This document shows, one piece after another, positions 24,849 through 33,828 of a DNA stretch of 64,000 nucleotides. The notes under the pieces were generated by a model. It worked only from the letters and a program-made list of their open reading frames with translations. It was not told the origin of the DNA and made no database searches. Both the position numbers and the translations under genes were made by a program. This DNA comes from Niveispirillum irakense DSM 11586 (GTDB lineage Bacteria > Pseudomonadota > Alphaproteobacteria > Azospirillales > Azospirillaceae): positions 1 through 64,000 of the forward strand of contig NZ_AUCG01000002.1 of assembly GCF_000429645.1 (NCBI RefSeq). Reading direction: 5' to 3'. How positions within the stretch are numbered: position 1 is the first letter of the stretch; every line of letters starts with the position of its first letter.

Positions 24849-26639
24849 TTGACAGCGATCAACGAGATCATATTCCTGGTCGGGCTGCTGTTGCTGCTGG
24901 CCATCCTGGCCGGGCGGGTCTCCTCCCGTCTGGGTGCGCCCTTGCTGCTGGTCTTCCTGGGGCTGGGCATGCTGGCGGGGGAGGATGGGCCCGGCCGCAT
25001 CGCCTTTCATGATTTCCACATGGCTTATCTGCTGGGCAGCATCGCCCTGGCCGTCATCCTGTTCGATGGCGGGTTGCGCACCCGGCTGGAGACATTCCGC
25101 CTTGTCCGCAGCCCGGCCCTGGTTCTGTCCACAATCGGGGTGCTGGCGACGGTTCTGGTCACCGGGGCGCTGGCATCCTGGGTGCTGGGTCTCGGCTGGG
25201 CGGAAGGGTTCCTGATCGGCGCCATTGTCGGCTCCACCGATGCGGCGGCGGTGTTCTTCCTGCTCAATCTGCGGGGCATGCGGCTGCGCGGCCGGGTGGC
25301 GGCAACGCTGGAGGTGGAATCTGGCATCAATGACCCCATGGCGGTGCTGCTGACGCTGCTGGCGGTGGAACTGGTGACGGTGGCGGGGCCGGTCGCCCCG
25401 CTGGATCTGGTGCTGGAACTGGTGCGCCAGCTTGCCGGCGGCACCCTTCTGGGGCTGGGGGCGGGCTTTCTGCTGGTGTGGCTGGTCAACCGGCTGGATC
25501 TGGCGGATGGGCTTTATCCCATCCTGGCCTTGTCCTTCACCCTGTTCCTGTTCGGCGGGGCGCAGGCGGCGGGCACGTCCGGCTTCATGGCTGTCTATCT
25601 GGCTGGGCTGATCCTGGGCAACCGCCGGCACAAGGCGGACCGGCTGATCCGGCGCTTCCATGATGGTCTGGCCTGGCTGGCCCAGATCGGCCTGTTCGTC
25701 ATGCTGGGTTTGCTGGTCACTCCATCCCGGCTGGAGGCGCAGTGGCTGCCCGGTGCCCTGGTGGCGCTGGGCCTGATGCTGGTGGCCCGCCCGCTGGCGG
25801 TTTTCCTCTGTCTCGCCCCCTTCCGCTATACGCTGGCGGAGCGGGTTTATGTCAGTTGGGTCGGCCTGCGCGGCGCGGTGCCCATCGTGCTGGCAACCAT
25901 TCCCGTACTGGCCGGCGTGCCGAACGCGCAGGTCTATTTTGGCGTGGCCTTTGTTGTCGTGCTGCTGTCGCTGCTGGTCCAGGGCTGGACGGTGGGCCCC
26001 TCGGCCCGGCTGCTGGGCCTGCTGGCGCCACCCCAGCCGGAACCGCCCACCCGTGCCGATGTTGACCTGCCCGGCGGCACTGGGCAGCTTGCGGTCTTCA
26101 CCGTGGCGCGTGACAGCGAGGCGGCCCTGCGCGGTCGGGGCCGGCTGATCATCCCCGAAACGGTGCAGATGCTGGCCCTGATCCAGAATGGCCGCCCCGT
26201 CCGGCCAGAGGATGCAGTAGGGCTGCAACCCGGCGACACGGTGTTGGCCATGGGGGACAGCGACGCGCTGGCCGTGATGGACCGGCTGTTTGGCCGCCGG
26301 GCTGCCAATGGCACGGCTGACCGCCCGGCCGGGGATTTCCAGGTTCAGGGCGATATCCCGGCCCAGTCGGTGGGGCTGATCTATGGGTTTGAAGCCGGCG
26401 CGATGGGCCACCGGCCGCTTTCCGCCTTCATCCGGCAGACATTGGGTCGCGATCCGGCCTTGGGCGACCGGCTGCGGGTGGGAGAAATTGACCTGATCGT
26501 CGCCGCTGTGGAGGAGGGGGAGGCCTCCCTGGTCGGGATTGATCTCACGCCGCCAGTTTCCGGCTGGGCGGCTTTGCGTGCCCGGCTGACCGGGTTTGGT
26601 AATTTTTGGCGCCGCCGACCGCCGTCAGCGCAGATATAG
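24849..26639 (+). CDS. Potassium/proton antiporter (NhaP2/CvrA type)
   Basis: A 596-residue protein. A CPA1-type exchanger domain (about 1-385, 12-13 hydrophobic segments) contains VILFDGGLRTR, GSTDAAAVFFLL and LEVESGINDPMAVLL, the usual ion-site signatures. A TrkA-C domain follows (about 415-490, VARDSEAAL .. RPEDAVGLQPGDTVLAMG), then a CorC/HlyC-like domain (about 500-585). This order matches the NhaP2/CvrA family. I prefer the TTG at 24849, preceded by GGGGAAGGGG, over an ATG at 24801, because the first helix starts there. It probably exports K+ for pH or osmotic control. Confidence 0.9.
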   Translation: MTAINEIIFLVGLLLLLAILAGRVSSRLGAPLLLVFLGLGMLAGEDGPGRIAFHDFHMAYLLGSIALAVILFDGGLRTRLETFRLVRSPALVLSTIGVLATVLVTGALASWVLGLGWAEGFLIGAIVGSTDAAAVFFLLNLRGMRLRGRVAATLEVESGINDPMAVLLTLLAVELVTVAGPVAPLDLVLELVRQLAGGTLLGLGAGFLLVWLVNRLDLADGLYPILALSFTLFLFGGAQAAGTSGFMAVYLAGLILGNRRHKADRLIRRFHDGLAWLAQIGLFVMLGLLVTPSRLEAQWLPGALVALGLMLVARPLAVFLCLAPFRYTLAERVYVSWVGLRGAVPIVLATIPVLAGVPNAQVYFGVAFVVVLLSLLVQGWTVGPSARLLGLLAPPQPEPPTRADVDLPGGTGQLAVFTVARDSEAALRGRGRLIIPETVQMLALIQNGRPVRPEDAVGLQPGDTVLAMGDSDALAVMDRLFGRRAANGTADRPAGDFQVQGDIPAQSVGLIYGFEAGAMGHRPLSAFIRQTLGRDPALGDRLRVGEIDLIVAAVEEGEASLVGIDLTPPVSGWAALRARLTGFGNFWRRRPPSAQI

Positions 26640-26642
26640 AGG

Positions 26643-28628
26643 TTACTTGCCCCCATGGGCGGCCAGCAGGCGCTTGGTTTCAGCCGGGTTGGCAGTCATG
26701 GGGATGGAGAATTTCACCACCGTGCCCTGGCCGGGGGCGCTGTCCAGCATCAGCTCACCGCCATGGCGCAGCACCAGATCGCGCACCAGCGTCAGGCCCA
26801 GACCGGTGCCGGTTTCGCCCTGCGTGCCCGGCCGGCTGGTTTTCGGCCCCGTTTCCATCGCCTCTGCCAGCAGGTCCGGCTCCATCCCCACACCCTTGTC
26901 GGTCACCGCCACCTCCAGCCGGTCACCCATGGCGCGCGACGTGACATGCACCGCCCCGTCAGGATGGCTGAACTTTACCGCATTCATCAACAGGTTGCGC
27001 AGCACGGCCAGGATCATGGTGCGGTCGGCCAGTACCCAGCGGTCGCCGACCGCATCCAGGATCTGGATATTCTTGGCCTGGGCTGTGGGCGTGACATCGC
27101 GGATCGCATGGGCCACCACATCCCGGATGGGGAAGATGGCCGGGGCGAAGGGCGTGCCCGACATCTGCACCCGCGACCATTGCAGCAGGTTTTCCAGCAG
27201 GTCGAAAACCTTACGCGCCATTTCATGCACCGACCGGGCGAAATCGGCTGTCTGGTCGGGGGCCATGCGCGGGGCATGGTCGGCCAGTTCCTGGGTCATG
27301 CCCAGCATAGAATTGAAGGGCCCGCGCAGATCGTGGGAGATCAGGGAGAAGAAGCGCGTCTTCTCCCTGTTCAGGAAATCCAGCTCATCATGGGCGGCGC
27401 GCAGGTCGGTCAAGGCCCGCTCCGCAGCGGCCCTGGCGTCGCGTTCGGCCTGCATGGCGGCATCGCGTACGGCCAGCGACCGCTGCGTCAGCCGCCGCGT
27501 CACGAACAGCACTACGGTCAGCGCCGCCAGAAATCCGATGACGGAAATCAGCACATCTTTCATTGCCGGTACCAGGATATTCAGTGGCGGCACGATATAG
27601 ACGACCCGCCACGGGGCCTGCTCCAGCGCGGCTGACACCAGGAATGGTTCTGAGATGCCGCGCGTGGCACCGTCCGCGGTCAGGCGTTCCGCCGCGTCGG
27701 GGACCAGTTGCTCCAGCCGCAGGGGTTCCTGTTCCAGCGCGCTTCCAGTACGCAGAATGATGGTGCCCTCACCATCGATCAGCAGCATCTGGGAGCCGGA
27801 CCGGGTAACGGCTCCCAGTTTCTGCTTCAGCCCTTCCAGCAGCAGTTCGATCGTGAAGGTGCCGAAATAGCGGCCATGCAGCGACAGTGGCAAGGACAGG
27901 GCCGCCGTTGCCGCCGGGCCTTTCTGCGACAGGGTCCAGACTTGCTTTTCCCCAGGGTTCATCTGGGGGGCGGCCTGACGGAAAGGCGGATATGTCACGA
28001 CCTGCAACAGCAGGTCGCTATCATCACTATGGATCCAGGGATGCACCGCCACCATGCCGCTGACAGACGCATAGATCAGCCGGTTCGTATCCGGAACCAG
28101 GCTGCTGGTCACGGCCATCAATGGCAGCATCTGCACCGCCATGGCCGCTTCCTGGCGCCAGATATCCCGGTCGGGCCGGGAAATGCCGGGCTGCTGGCTG
28201 GCATCCAGGTCCGACATGGCGATGATATTGCCGATCTGTTCCGTCAGATAGGGCGGGGGCAGCCGGTTCAGCGTATAGGCCTGATCCGGCTGGTCGCCTG
28301 GGTTGCTGGACAGCAGGGCCGACAGCAGGGGGCTGCGCGGCACATCCTCGGGCGCTGGATATTCGGCATAGAAATATTCCGCCCGCTGGCGCAGGGCGGC
28401 CAGATGGCCACCGGCGATCTGGAACTGCCCGTCCAGGGCGGCGGCCCGGGCGCGAATCTGGCTTCCGATAATGGTTTCAATGGCGGCGATGCGGTCATTG
28501 ATATGGGACCAGAGCAGATATCCGCCCAGCAATGCCCCGGCAACCAGGGCCACAATCAGCACGCGGTCCGTCCGCGCCGTCCCGGTAACGGGATGCGTCT
28601 TGATGCTTGCCGCTTGGGATCGCTTCAT
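26643..28628 (-). CDS. Membrane sensor histidine kinase with large periplasmic sensor
   Basis: A 661-residue sensor kinase. A first membrane helix (about 22-40), a periplasmic domain of about 310 residues with the pattern of a double-Cache fold, and a second membrane helix (about 357-377) are followed by a coiled-coil linker and the dimerisation domain, with the phospho-accepting His432 in LISHDLRGPF. The ATPase domain has LLMNAVKFSHPDG, TDKGVGM and GTGLGL. No response regulator is adjacent, so it is an orphan kinase. Its stop lies 3 bases from the stop of the convergent antiporter gene. Confidence 0.9.
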   Translation of the reverse strand: MKRSQAASIKTHPVTGTARTDRVLIVALVAGALLGGYLLWSHINDRIAAIETIIGSQIRARAAALDGQFQIAGGHLAALRQRAEYFYAEYPAPEDVPRSPLLSALLSSNPGDQPDQAYTLNRLPPPYLTEQIGNIIAMSDLDASQQPGISRPDRDIWRQEAAMAVQMLPLMAVTSSLVPDTNRLIYASVSGMVAVHPWIHSDDSDLLLQVVTYPPFRQAAPQMNPGEKQVWTLSQKGPAATAALSLPLSLHGRYFGTFTIELLLEGLKQKLGAVTRSGSQMLLIDGEGTIILRTGSALEQEPLRLEQLVPDAAERLTADGATRGISEPFLVSAALEQAPWRVVYIVPPLNILVPAMKDVLISVIGFLAALTVVLFVTRRLTQRSLAVRDAAMQAERDARAAAERALTDLRAAHDELDFLNREKTRFFSLISHDLRGPFNSMLGMTQELADHAPRMAPDQTADFARSVHEMARKVFDLLENLLQWSRVQMSGTPFAPAIFPIRDVVAHAIRDVTPTAQAKNIQILDAVGDRWVLADRTMILAVLRNLLMNAVKFSHPDGAVHVTSRAMGDRLEVAVTDKGVGMEPDLLAEAMETGPKTSRPGTQGETGTGLGLTLVRDLVLRHGGELMLDSAPGQGTVVKFSIPMTANPAETKRLLAAHGGK

Positions 28629-28808
28629 GCCTTTGCCTGTTCCGGCGTGCCCCCTTTTCCGCGTTCACCACGCCGGCAAGGATGCTCTATCGTTTCATCA
28701 GGAATCTCTACCACCAATCCTGGCATGGCGGCAACGAAAGGGGGTGCCGCGACTGTGGTTCCGTCGGGTATGGTCGGAAGGATAGCGGAAAATTTTTGAC
28801 GATTTCTG

Positions 28809-28836
28809 TTGACAGGTCAGCCCCGCCCCCTTATCA
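28809..28836 (+). promoter_or_regulatory. Sigma-70-type promoter for tRNA-Ile
   Basis: TTGACA (28809-28814) and TTATCA (28831-28836) are separated by 16 bases, and the tRNA starts at 28853. The -35 is a perfect consensus match and the position is as expected for a stable-RNA promoter. Confidence 0.6.
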
Positions 28837-28852
28837 CCGCGCTCCACGAGAT

Positions 28853-28928
28853 GGGCGCGTAGCTCAGGGGTTAGAGCACTCGCCTGATAAGCGAGAGGTC
28901 GGTGGTTCGATTCCACCCGCGCCCACCA
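28853..28928 (+). tRNA. tRNA-Ile (GAU), first copy
   Basis: A 76-base cloverleaf: acceptor stem GGGCGCG/CGCGCCC, D arm with AGCTCAGGGGTTAGAGC, anticodon stem CTCGC/GCGAG around loop CTGATAA (anticodon GAT), T arm GGTGG-TTCGATT-CCACC, and encoded CCA end. It reads AUC and AUU codons. It lies outside an rRNA operon and is repeated identically 172 bases downstream. Confidence 0.97.
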
Positions 28929-28962
28929 TCCCGTCTCAACCTGCGCTTTGCAGGGTGAACCG

Positions 28963-28989
28963 GCCGGCGTCAAGCCGGCTTTTGTGTTT
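28963..28989 (+). terminator. Intrinsic terminator after the first tRNA-Ile
   Basis: GCCGGC-GTCAA-GCCGGC (28963-28979; the left arm extends as CCGGCCGGC) is followed by TTTTGTGTTT. A smaller hairpin CCTGC/GCAGG lies just before it. Confidence 0.65.
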
Positions 28990-29024
28990 CTGGTGTGCGG
29001 GCGATCAGGCCGCCATCATGGGAT

Positions 29025-29100
29025 GGGCGCGTAGCTCAGGGGTTAGAGCACTCGCCTGATAAGCGAGAGGTCGGTGGTTCGATTCCACCCGCGCCCACCA
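29025..29100 (+). tRNA. tRNA-Ile (GAU), second copy
   Basis: Identical over all 76 bases to the copy at 28853, including the encoded CCA. No clear promoter of its own is visible after the terminator-like structure, so it may depend on read-through. Confidence 0.97.
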
Positions 29101-29130
29101 TTCTTCCAGCAGCATCAGCTTGATGATCGG

Positions 29131-29152
29131 GTCGGCCTCGCGCCGGCTTTTT
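29131..29152 (+). terminator. Intrinsic terminator after the second tRNA-Ile
   Basis: GTCGGC-CTCGC-GCCGGC (29131-29147) with one G-U pair, followed by TTTTT. It resembles the end of the first terminator, suggesting that a tRNA-plus-terminator unit was duplicated. Confidence 0.6.
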
Positions 29153-29236
29153 GCATTTCTGGGCCGGTGGCGGCGGGCCTTGTCCTTTGGGCAATTTACC
29201 CGGCATCCTGGGATCAACCATTCCAGGGTCAACGCC

Positions 29237-30022
29237 ATGTCCTGTCTGCCTTCCATTTTCATCTCTCATGGCTCGCCCATGCTGGCGCTGGAGCCGCAGG
29301 CGCCGGCCCACCAGTTTCTGCGGGATTTGGCGGGGATGCTGCCCCGCCCCACCGCCATCCTGGCCGTCTCCGCCCATTGGGAGACGGTGGAGCCGGCCCT
29401 GTCCCTGGCAGCGCAGCCGGCGACGATCCATGATTTCCGCGGCTTTCCGCCAGCCCTCTATGCCATGCGCTATCCGGCGCCTGGCGCGCCGGCCCTGGCG
29501 CATCAGGCGGCGGATCTGCTGGCGGGTGCCGGCTTCGCCCCCCAGCTCAGCCCCGACCGGGGGCTGGATCATGGGGCCTGGACGCCGCTCAGCCTGGCCT
29601 GGCCGGCAGCGGATATTCCCATCACCCAATTATCGGTGCAGCCGCGCCGCGATGCCGCCTTTCATGCAGCCATCGGTGCCGCCCTGCGCCCCCTGCGCCA
29701 GCAGGGGGTGCTGATCCTGGGGTCGGGCAGCTTCACCCATAATCTGATGGAGTTTCGCGGTCAGGCGCCGGACGATCCCGTGCCGGACTGGGTCAGCCGC
29801 TTTGCCGACTGGATGCGTGCCGCCCTTGTGGAAGGGCGAACCGCGGATGTGCTGGCCTGGGACCGGCTGGCGCCGGAGGCACGGCGCAACCATCCCACGC
29901 CCGAACATCTCTGGCCGCTTTACAGCGCGCTGGGCGCGGGGGAGCCGGGACGGCCGGCACGGCTGCTCCACAGCAGCATCGACCGCGCTATCCTGGCAAT
30001 GGACGCCTTCGCCTTCGATTAA
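29237..30022 (+). CDS. DODA/LigB-type extradiol ring-cleavage dioxygenase
   Basis: A 261-residue protein of the class III extradiol dioxygenase family that includes 4,5-DOPA dioxygenase YgiD. Probable metal and catalytic histidines are seen in IFISHGSPM, SAHWE, GLDHGAWTPL and GSGSFTHNLM. I use the ATG at 29237, where family similarity begins; the longer frame would start inside the tRNA terminator. The natural substrate is a catechol, unknown here. Its 3' end faces the phenylalanine hydroxylase gene 3 bases away, and its neighbourhood suggests aromatic-compound metabolism, though most DODA-type proteins are poorly characterised. Confidence 0.88.
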   Translation: MSCLPSIFISHGSPMLALEPQAPAHQFLRDLAGMLPRPTAILAVSAHWETVEPALSLAAQPATIHDFRGFPPALYAMRYPAPGAPALAHQAADLLAGAGFAPQLSPDRGLDHGAWTPLSLAWPAADIPITQLSVQPRRDAAFHAAIGAALRPLRQQGVLILGSGSFTHNLMEFRGQAPDDPVPDWVSRFADWMRAALVEGRTADVLAWDRLAPEARRNHPTPEHLWPLYSALGAGEPGRPARLLHSSIDRAILAMDAFAFD

Positions 30023-30025
30023 GCC

Positions 30026-30946
30026 TTATACCGTCCGGCCCGGCCCATAAAGCCGGTCGGATGGCAGCACGCCGGTGGGGTCGATTTCCGGCATGGCCTT
30101 CACCTGGGTATAAAGCGGGCCGAAATCGCGTTCCGTCGCCTGGAAAAGCTGGTCGTAGCTGTCCAGCACGAAATATGTCGCCTGATAATTATCGATCCGG
30201 TAGCGGGTGCGCATCACCCGTTCCAGATCGAACCCCACCCGGTGCGGCTTGGCGCTGTCGATGCAGAATTGCGTCTCCCCGCTGGAAGACAGCATGCCGG
30301 CGCCATAGGCGCGCAGGCCATCGCGCGTGGCGATCAGGCCGAATTCCACCATGTACCAGTAAAGCCGGGCCAGTTGTTCCAGCGCGCCCGCTGCGATGGC
30401 CTGGGGGCCCTTGGCACCATAGGCCTGCAGGTAATCGGCAAAGACCGGATGGGTCAGCAGCGGCACATGGCCGAAGAAATCGTGGAACACATCCGGTTCC
30501 ACCAGATAATCCATCTCGTCCGGCCGGCGCAGCCAGTTGGTGACGGGGAAGCGCCGTGCGGCCAGATGCTCGAAAAATTCCTTTTCCGGGATCAGGCCGG
30601 GCACGGCGACAAGGCGCCAGCCGGTCGCCTTTTCCAGCACCTCCGACGCGCGGCGGAAATCGGGGATGCCGTCTGCCACATCCAGCCGGCGTAAGCCTTC
30701 GATAAATTCCGGTGCCGCATAGCGCGCCAGCAGGGCCGACTGGCGGCGATAGAGCGTGCGCCACAGCCCATGTTCTGCCGCCGTATAATGCTGCCAGCCC
30801 TGGTCGATCGTGTAATCGGCCGCCATCTGGCGGTAATCGCCGCGCAGGGCCGTACCGGTCTTACCGCTTTCTGCCACGCGGGCGGCAAAATCGCCGCCGC
30901 CTTTATCGCCCCGCCCGGCATCTTGGTGTCCGGTGTCATTGCGCAT
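30026..30946 (-). CDS. phhA: Phenylalanine 4-monooxygenase
   Basis: A 306-residue monomeric-type bacterial phenylalanine hydroxylase that makes tyrosine using tetrahydropterin, O2 and Fe(II). The iron site is visible as the two His in FHDFFGHVPLL and the Glu in LYWYMVEFGL; EKATGWRLVAVPGLIP and FCIDSAKPHRVGF are family landmarks. The N-terminal 40 residues are variable. GGGAGGAGGAAG provides a very strong ribosome site. Together with the Lrp-type regulator and HPPD gene to its right it outlines phenylalanine breakdown to homogentisate; the aminotransferase and homogentisate dioxygenase genes are not in the window. Confidence 0.95.
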   Translation of the reverse strand: MRNDTGHQDAGRGDKGGGDFAARVAESGKTGTALRGDYRQMAADYTIDQGWQHYTAAEHGLWRTLYRRQSALLARYAAPEFIEGLRRLDVADGIPDFRRASEVLEKATGWRLVAVPGLIPEKEFFEHLAARRFPVTNWLRRPDEMDYLVEPDVFHDFFGHVPLLTHPVFADYLQAYGAKGPQAIAAGALEQLARLYWYMVEFGLIATRDGLRAYGAGMLSSSGETQFCIDSAKPHRVGFDLERVMRTRYRIDNYQATYFVLDSYDQLFQATERDFGPLYTQVKAMPEIDPTGVLPSDRLYGPGRTV

Positions 30947-31126
30947 GGTCGCTTCCTCCTCCCATGGGGATGCTTATCTGCGCAATTTTACCGCTGCCGG
31001 GCGGCCATTATCTTGCGGATGTGCTCAGGTGCTCACCATTCGGCGCAACATCTGCCGGGAAAACCATGTGGTCACCGCCATATTCTGCCGACGCTGTAGG
31101 TGCGCTGCGGCAAGGGGGAAGGGGGA

Positions 31127-31603
31127 TCAGCCGGCTTTGGGCAAAGGCAGGGAGGTGGAATGTTTCACCACATCCAGCACAAAGCTGGATTTCACCTCCT
31201 TCACCCCCTTGATCGACAGCAGCTTGCGCATGGACAGCTCGGCAAAGGCGTCCAGATCCTCCACCACCACCTGCAGCAGATAATCCATCGTCCCCGTCAT
31301 GACGAAGCAGGACACCACTTCCGGCAACAGCAGGATACCGCGACGGAAATCGGCATCGCCTTCCGCATTCTGGTCGATCTTGATCTCCACGAAGGCGACC
31401 ACGCCCATGCCCAGCTTGCGGCGGTCCAGGATGGCGGTATAGCCCTGGATATAGCCCTGCTCCTCCAGGTCGCGCACCCGGCGCAGGCAGGGGCTGGGCG
31501 ACAGGCCCACCTGTTCCGCCAGATCGACATTGGAAAGGCGGCCGTTGCGCTGCAATGCGGAAAGAATGCGGATATCTGCCGCGTCCAAACCGTTGGTTCC
31601 CAT
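31127..31603 (-). CDS. Lrp/AsnC-family transcriptional regulator
   Basis: A 158-residue regulator. The N-terminal HTH ([20 protein letters not shown] .. [20 protein letters not shown]) and the C-terminal RAM ligand-binding domain ([21 protein letters not shown]) are complete. I prefer the ATG at 31603, preceded by GGGGGCAG, to a TTG at 31633. It is divergent from the HPPD gene and upstream of phenylalanine hydroxylase on its own strand, so it probably controls tyrosine/phenylalanine catabolism in response to an aromatic amino acid. An inverted motif GAGCAATTTCTC (31628-31639) lies at the start of the shared spacer. Confidence 0.93.
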   Translation of the reverse strand: MGTNGLDAADIRILSALQRNGRLSNVDLAEQVGLSPSPCLRRVRDLEEQGYIQGYTAILDRRKLGMGVVAFVEIKIDQNAEGDADFRRGILLLPEVVSCFVMTGTMDYLLQVVVEDLDAFAELSMRKLLSIKGVKEVKSSFVLDVVKHSTSLPLPKAG

Positions 31604-31744
31604 TTTCTGCCCCCAAGTCGAGATGTTGAGCAATTTCTCACCAGAGAGTGCCCGATTTTCCCGTCACTTCGCAAGGACATGCCCCGGCCCCTGCCCGTAT
31701 CATCCGAAACAAGTTATCGACCAAACCATTCCAGGGAGGATGAC

Positions 31745-32860
31745 ATGGCTGACGGCGGCACCGCGCGCGTGGAAAATGGCAAGCTGGTGGGTGACCTGTG
31801 GGAAAACCCCATGGGCACCGACGGTTTTGAATTTGTCGAATATACCGCCCCGGATGTGGCGGCTTTGGGTGCCCTGTTCACCACCATGGGCTTCACCAAG
31901 GTGGCGACCCACCGGTCCAAGAAGGTCGATCTCTATCGCCAGGGCGACATCAACTTCATCGTCAATGGCGAGGCGGACAGCCTGGCCCAGCAATTTGCCC
32001 GCGACCATGGCCCCAGCGCCTGCGCCATGGCCTTCCGGGTCAAGGATGCCGCGTTTGCGCATAAGCGCGCCATCGACCTGGGGGCCAAGGAGGTGAAGGG
32101 GGCCATAGGCCCGATGGAACTGAACATCCCGGCCATCGAAGGGATCGGCGGCAGCCTGATCTATCTGGTGGACCGCTATAAAAGCCCGGCTTCCATCTAT
32201 GATATCGACTTTGTGCCGGTGGAAGGGGCGGACCAGAACCCCGTCGGCTGCGGTCTGGTGGAGGTTGACCACCTGACCCACAATGTCCATCGCGGGCGCA
32301 TGGACTATTTCTATGATTTCTACAGCAAGCTCTTCAATTTCCGGCAGATCCGCTATTTCGACATTGAAGGCAAGCTGACGGGGCTGAAAAGCCGGGCGCT
32401 GACCGCCCCCTGCGGCAAGATCCGCATCCCGATCAATGAGAGCGCCGGCGCCGAAGGCCGGGTTGATCAGATTGAGGAATATCTGCGCGAATATAAGGGC
32501 GAAGGTATCCAGCATATCGCGCTCTCCACCAACGACATCATCAAGACCTATGATGCGTTGAAGGCGAACGGCATCACCTTCATGACCCCGCCGCCGGCAA
32601 CATATTATGACATGCTGGAAGAACGGCTGCCCGGCCATGGCCAGCCGACCGAGGAACTGCGCCAGCGCGGCATCCTGCTGGATGGGGCACCGGGCGGCGG
32701 CTTGCTTTTGCAGATCTTCACCGCCACCGTGATCGGCCCGATCTTCTTTGAGATCATCCAGCGCAAGGGCGATGATGGGTTCGGCGAGGGCAATTTCCGC
32801 GCCTTGTTCGAGAGCATCGAGCGCGATCAGGTGGAACGTGGCGTGCTGAAGGGCGATTGA
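31745..32860 (+). CDS. hppD: 4-hydroxyphenylpyruvate dioxygenase
   Basis: A 371-residue Fe(II) enzyme converting 4-hydroxyphenylpyruvate to homogentisate in tyrosine catabolism. Two vicinal-oxygen-chelate halves are present; iron ligands are the His in [10 protein letters not shown], the His in [11 protein letters not shown] and the Glu in [22 protein letters not shown] and the C-terminal [17 protein letters not shown] are diagnostic. The start at 31745 has the ribosome site AGGGAGGATGAC; the frame is open further left but crosses the Lrp gene. A strong terminator follows. Confidence 0.96.
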   Translation: MADGGTARVENGKLVGDLWENPMGTDGFEFVEYTAPDVAALGALFTTMGFTKVATHRSKKVDLYRQGDINFIVNGEADSLAQQFARDHGPSACAMAFRVKDAAFAHKRAIDLGAKEVKGAIGPMELNIPAIEGIGGSLIYLVDRYKSPASIYDIDFVPVEGADQNPVGCGLVEVDHLTHNVHRGRMDYFYDFYSKLFNFRQIRYFDIEGKLTGLKSRALTAPCGKIRIPINESAGAEGRVDQIEEYLREYKGEGIQHIALSTNDIIKTYDALKANGITFMTPPPATYYDMLEERLPGHGQPTEELRQRGILLDGAPGGGLLLQIFTATVIGPIFFEIIQRKGDDGFGEGNFRALFESIERDQVERGVLKGD

Positions 32861-32885
32861 TTGCCTTTAGGCCGGGCCTAGATGG

Positions 32886-32917
32886 CGGGGGGCGTTTCGG
32901 TGCCCCCCGTTTGTTTT
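32886..32917 (+). terminator. Intrinsic terminator after the HPPD gene
   Basis: CGGGGGGC (32886-32893) pairs with GCCCCCCG (32902-32909) around an 8-base loop, followed by TTTGTTTTT. The convergent sirtuin gene ends just beyond, so it may serve both directions. Confidence 0.85.
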
Positions 32918-32923
32918 TCAGGC

Positions 32924-33706
32924 TCAGCGTATCGCCAGCAGGGCATCCACCAGGGCAGGCACCGTCTGGCTGGCAGGGCCATACAGGCCGCTATGGAACA
33001 GATGCGCCCCGTCTGTTGCTTCCAGATTGACCTCTACCGTCACCGCCCCGGCGGCGCGGGCTTCCGCCACAAAGCCGGCGGCAGGATAGACATTGCCCGA
33101 TGTGCCGATGGAGATGAACAGGTCGTTGGGTTCCATCGCTTCCAGCGCATCGCCGATCCTGTCCATGAAGAGCGGCATTTCCCCAAACCAGACGATATGC
33201 GGCCGCAGATAGCCGACCCGCCCGCAAGCGGGGCAGGTGTCGGTATCGGACAGGTCACCCGTCCAGGGATGCAGCCCGCCGCATTCGGTACAGCGCGCCT
33301 TCATCAATTCCCCATGCATGGCGATCAGGTCGGTGGAACCGGCCCGGTCATGCAGATCATCCACGTTCTGTGTCACCAGCAGCACCGGCCCCTGCCATTC
33401 CCGTTCCAGCCGCGCCAGGGCGTGATGGGCCGGGTTGGGCTGGACGGCAGGGTCCAGCAAGGCCTGGCGGCGGGCATTATAGAAACCCTGCACCTTGTCC
33501 GGATCGCGGGCAAAGGCGCCGGGCGTTGCCACATCCTCCAGCCGCACCTGGGCCCAGATGCCATCGGCATCGCGGAACGTGTGCAACCCGGATTCCCGGC
33601 TGATCCCGGCCCCTGTCAGGATGATGATGGCGGCATCGGGGCGCAGCCGGCGCAGATGGCGGGCGAGATCATCGGGCAGGGAAGCGGGGGCGGGCAGGGG
33701 TGACAT
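32924..33706 (-). CDS. cobB: NAD-dependent protein deacylase (sirtuin, CobB-like)
   Basis: A 260-residue SIR2-family enzyme that removes acyl groups from lysines using NAD. Visible motifs are the NAD-binding GAGISRESGLHTFRD, the catalytic His region TQNVDDLHDRAG and HGELMKARC, and a zinc site with CTECG and CPACG. The FYNARR segment gives the Tyr-x2-Arg pair seen in class III sirtuins, which favours desuccinylase or demalonylase activity. An ATG at 33760 is an alternative start with an unconserved leader. Neither start has a strong ribosome site. Confidence 0.92.
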   Translation of the reverse strand: MSPLPAPASLPDDLARHLRRLRPDAAIIILTGAGISRESGLHTFRDADGIWAQVRLEDVATPGAFARDPDKVQGFYNARRQALLDPAVQPNPAHHALARLEREWQGPVLLVTQNVDDLHDRAGSTDLIAMHGELMKARCTECGGLHPWTGDLSDTDTCPACGRVGYLRPHIVWFGEMPLFMDRIGDALEAMEPNDLFISIGTSGNVYPAAGFVAEARAAGAVTVEVNLEATDGAHLFHSGLYGPASQTVPALVDALLAIR

Positions 33707-33828
33707 GGGTTTTGATTGGCCGGATGGTGGCGGAAAGGATGGTGATGCTATCATCCCCATCCTTGCAGGCCCAGACCATGGGACGCGGCCTGCCTCTCAC
33801 CCGCCTTCTTGTTGGATAGAGACTTTCA

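Noticed and set aside
24711-26411. A 566-codon open frame antisense to the K+/H+ antiporter
   Set aside because: Low-complexity shadow frame with no domain; the plus-strand antiporter explains the sequence.
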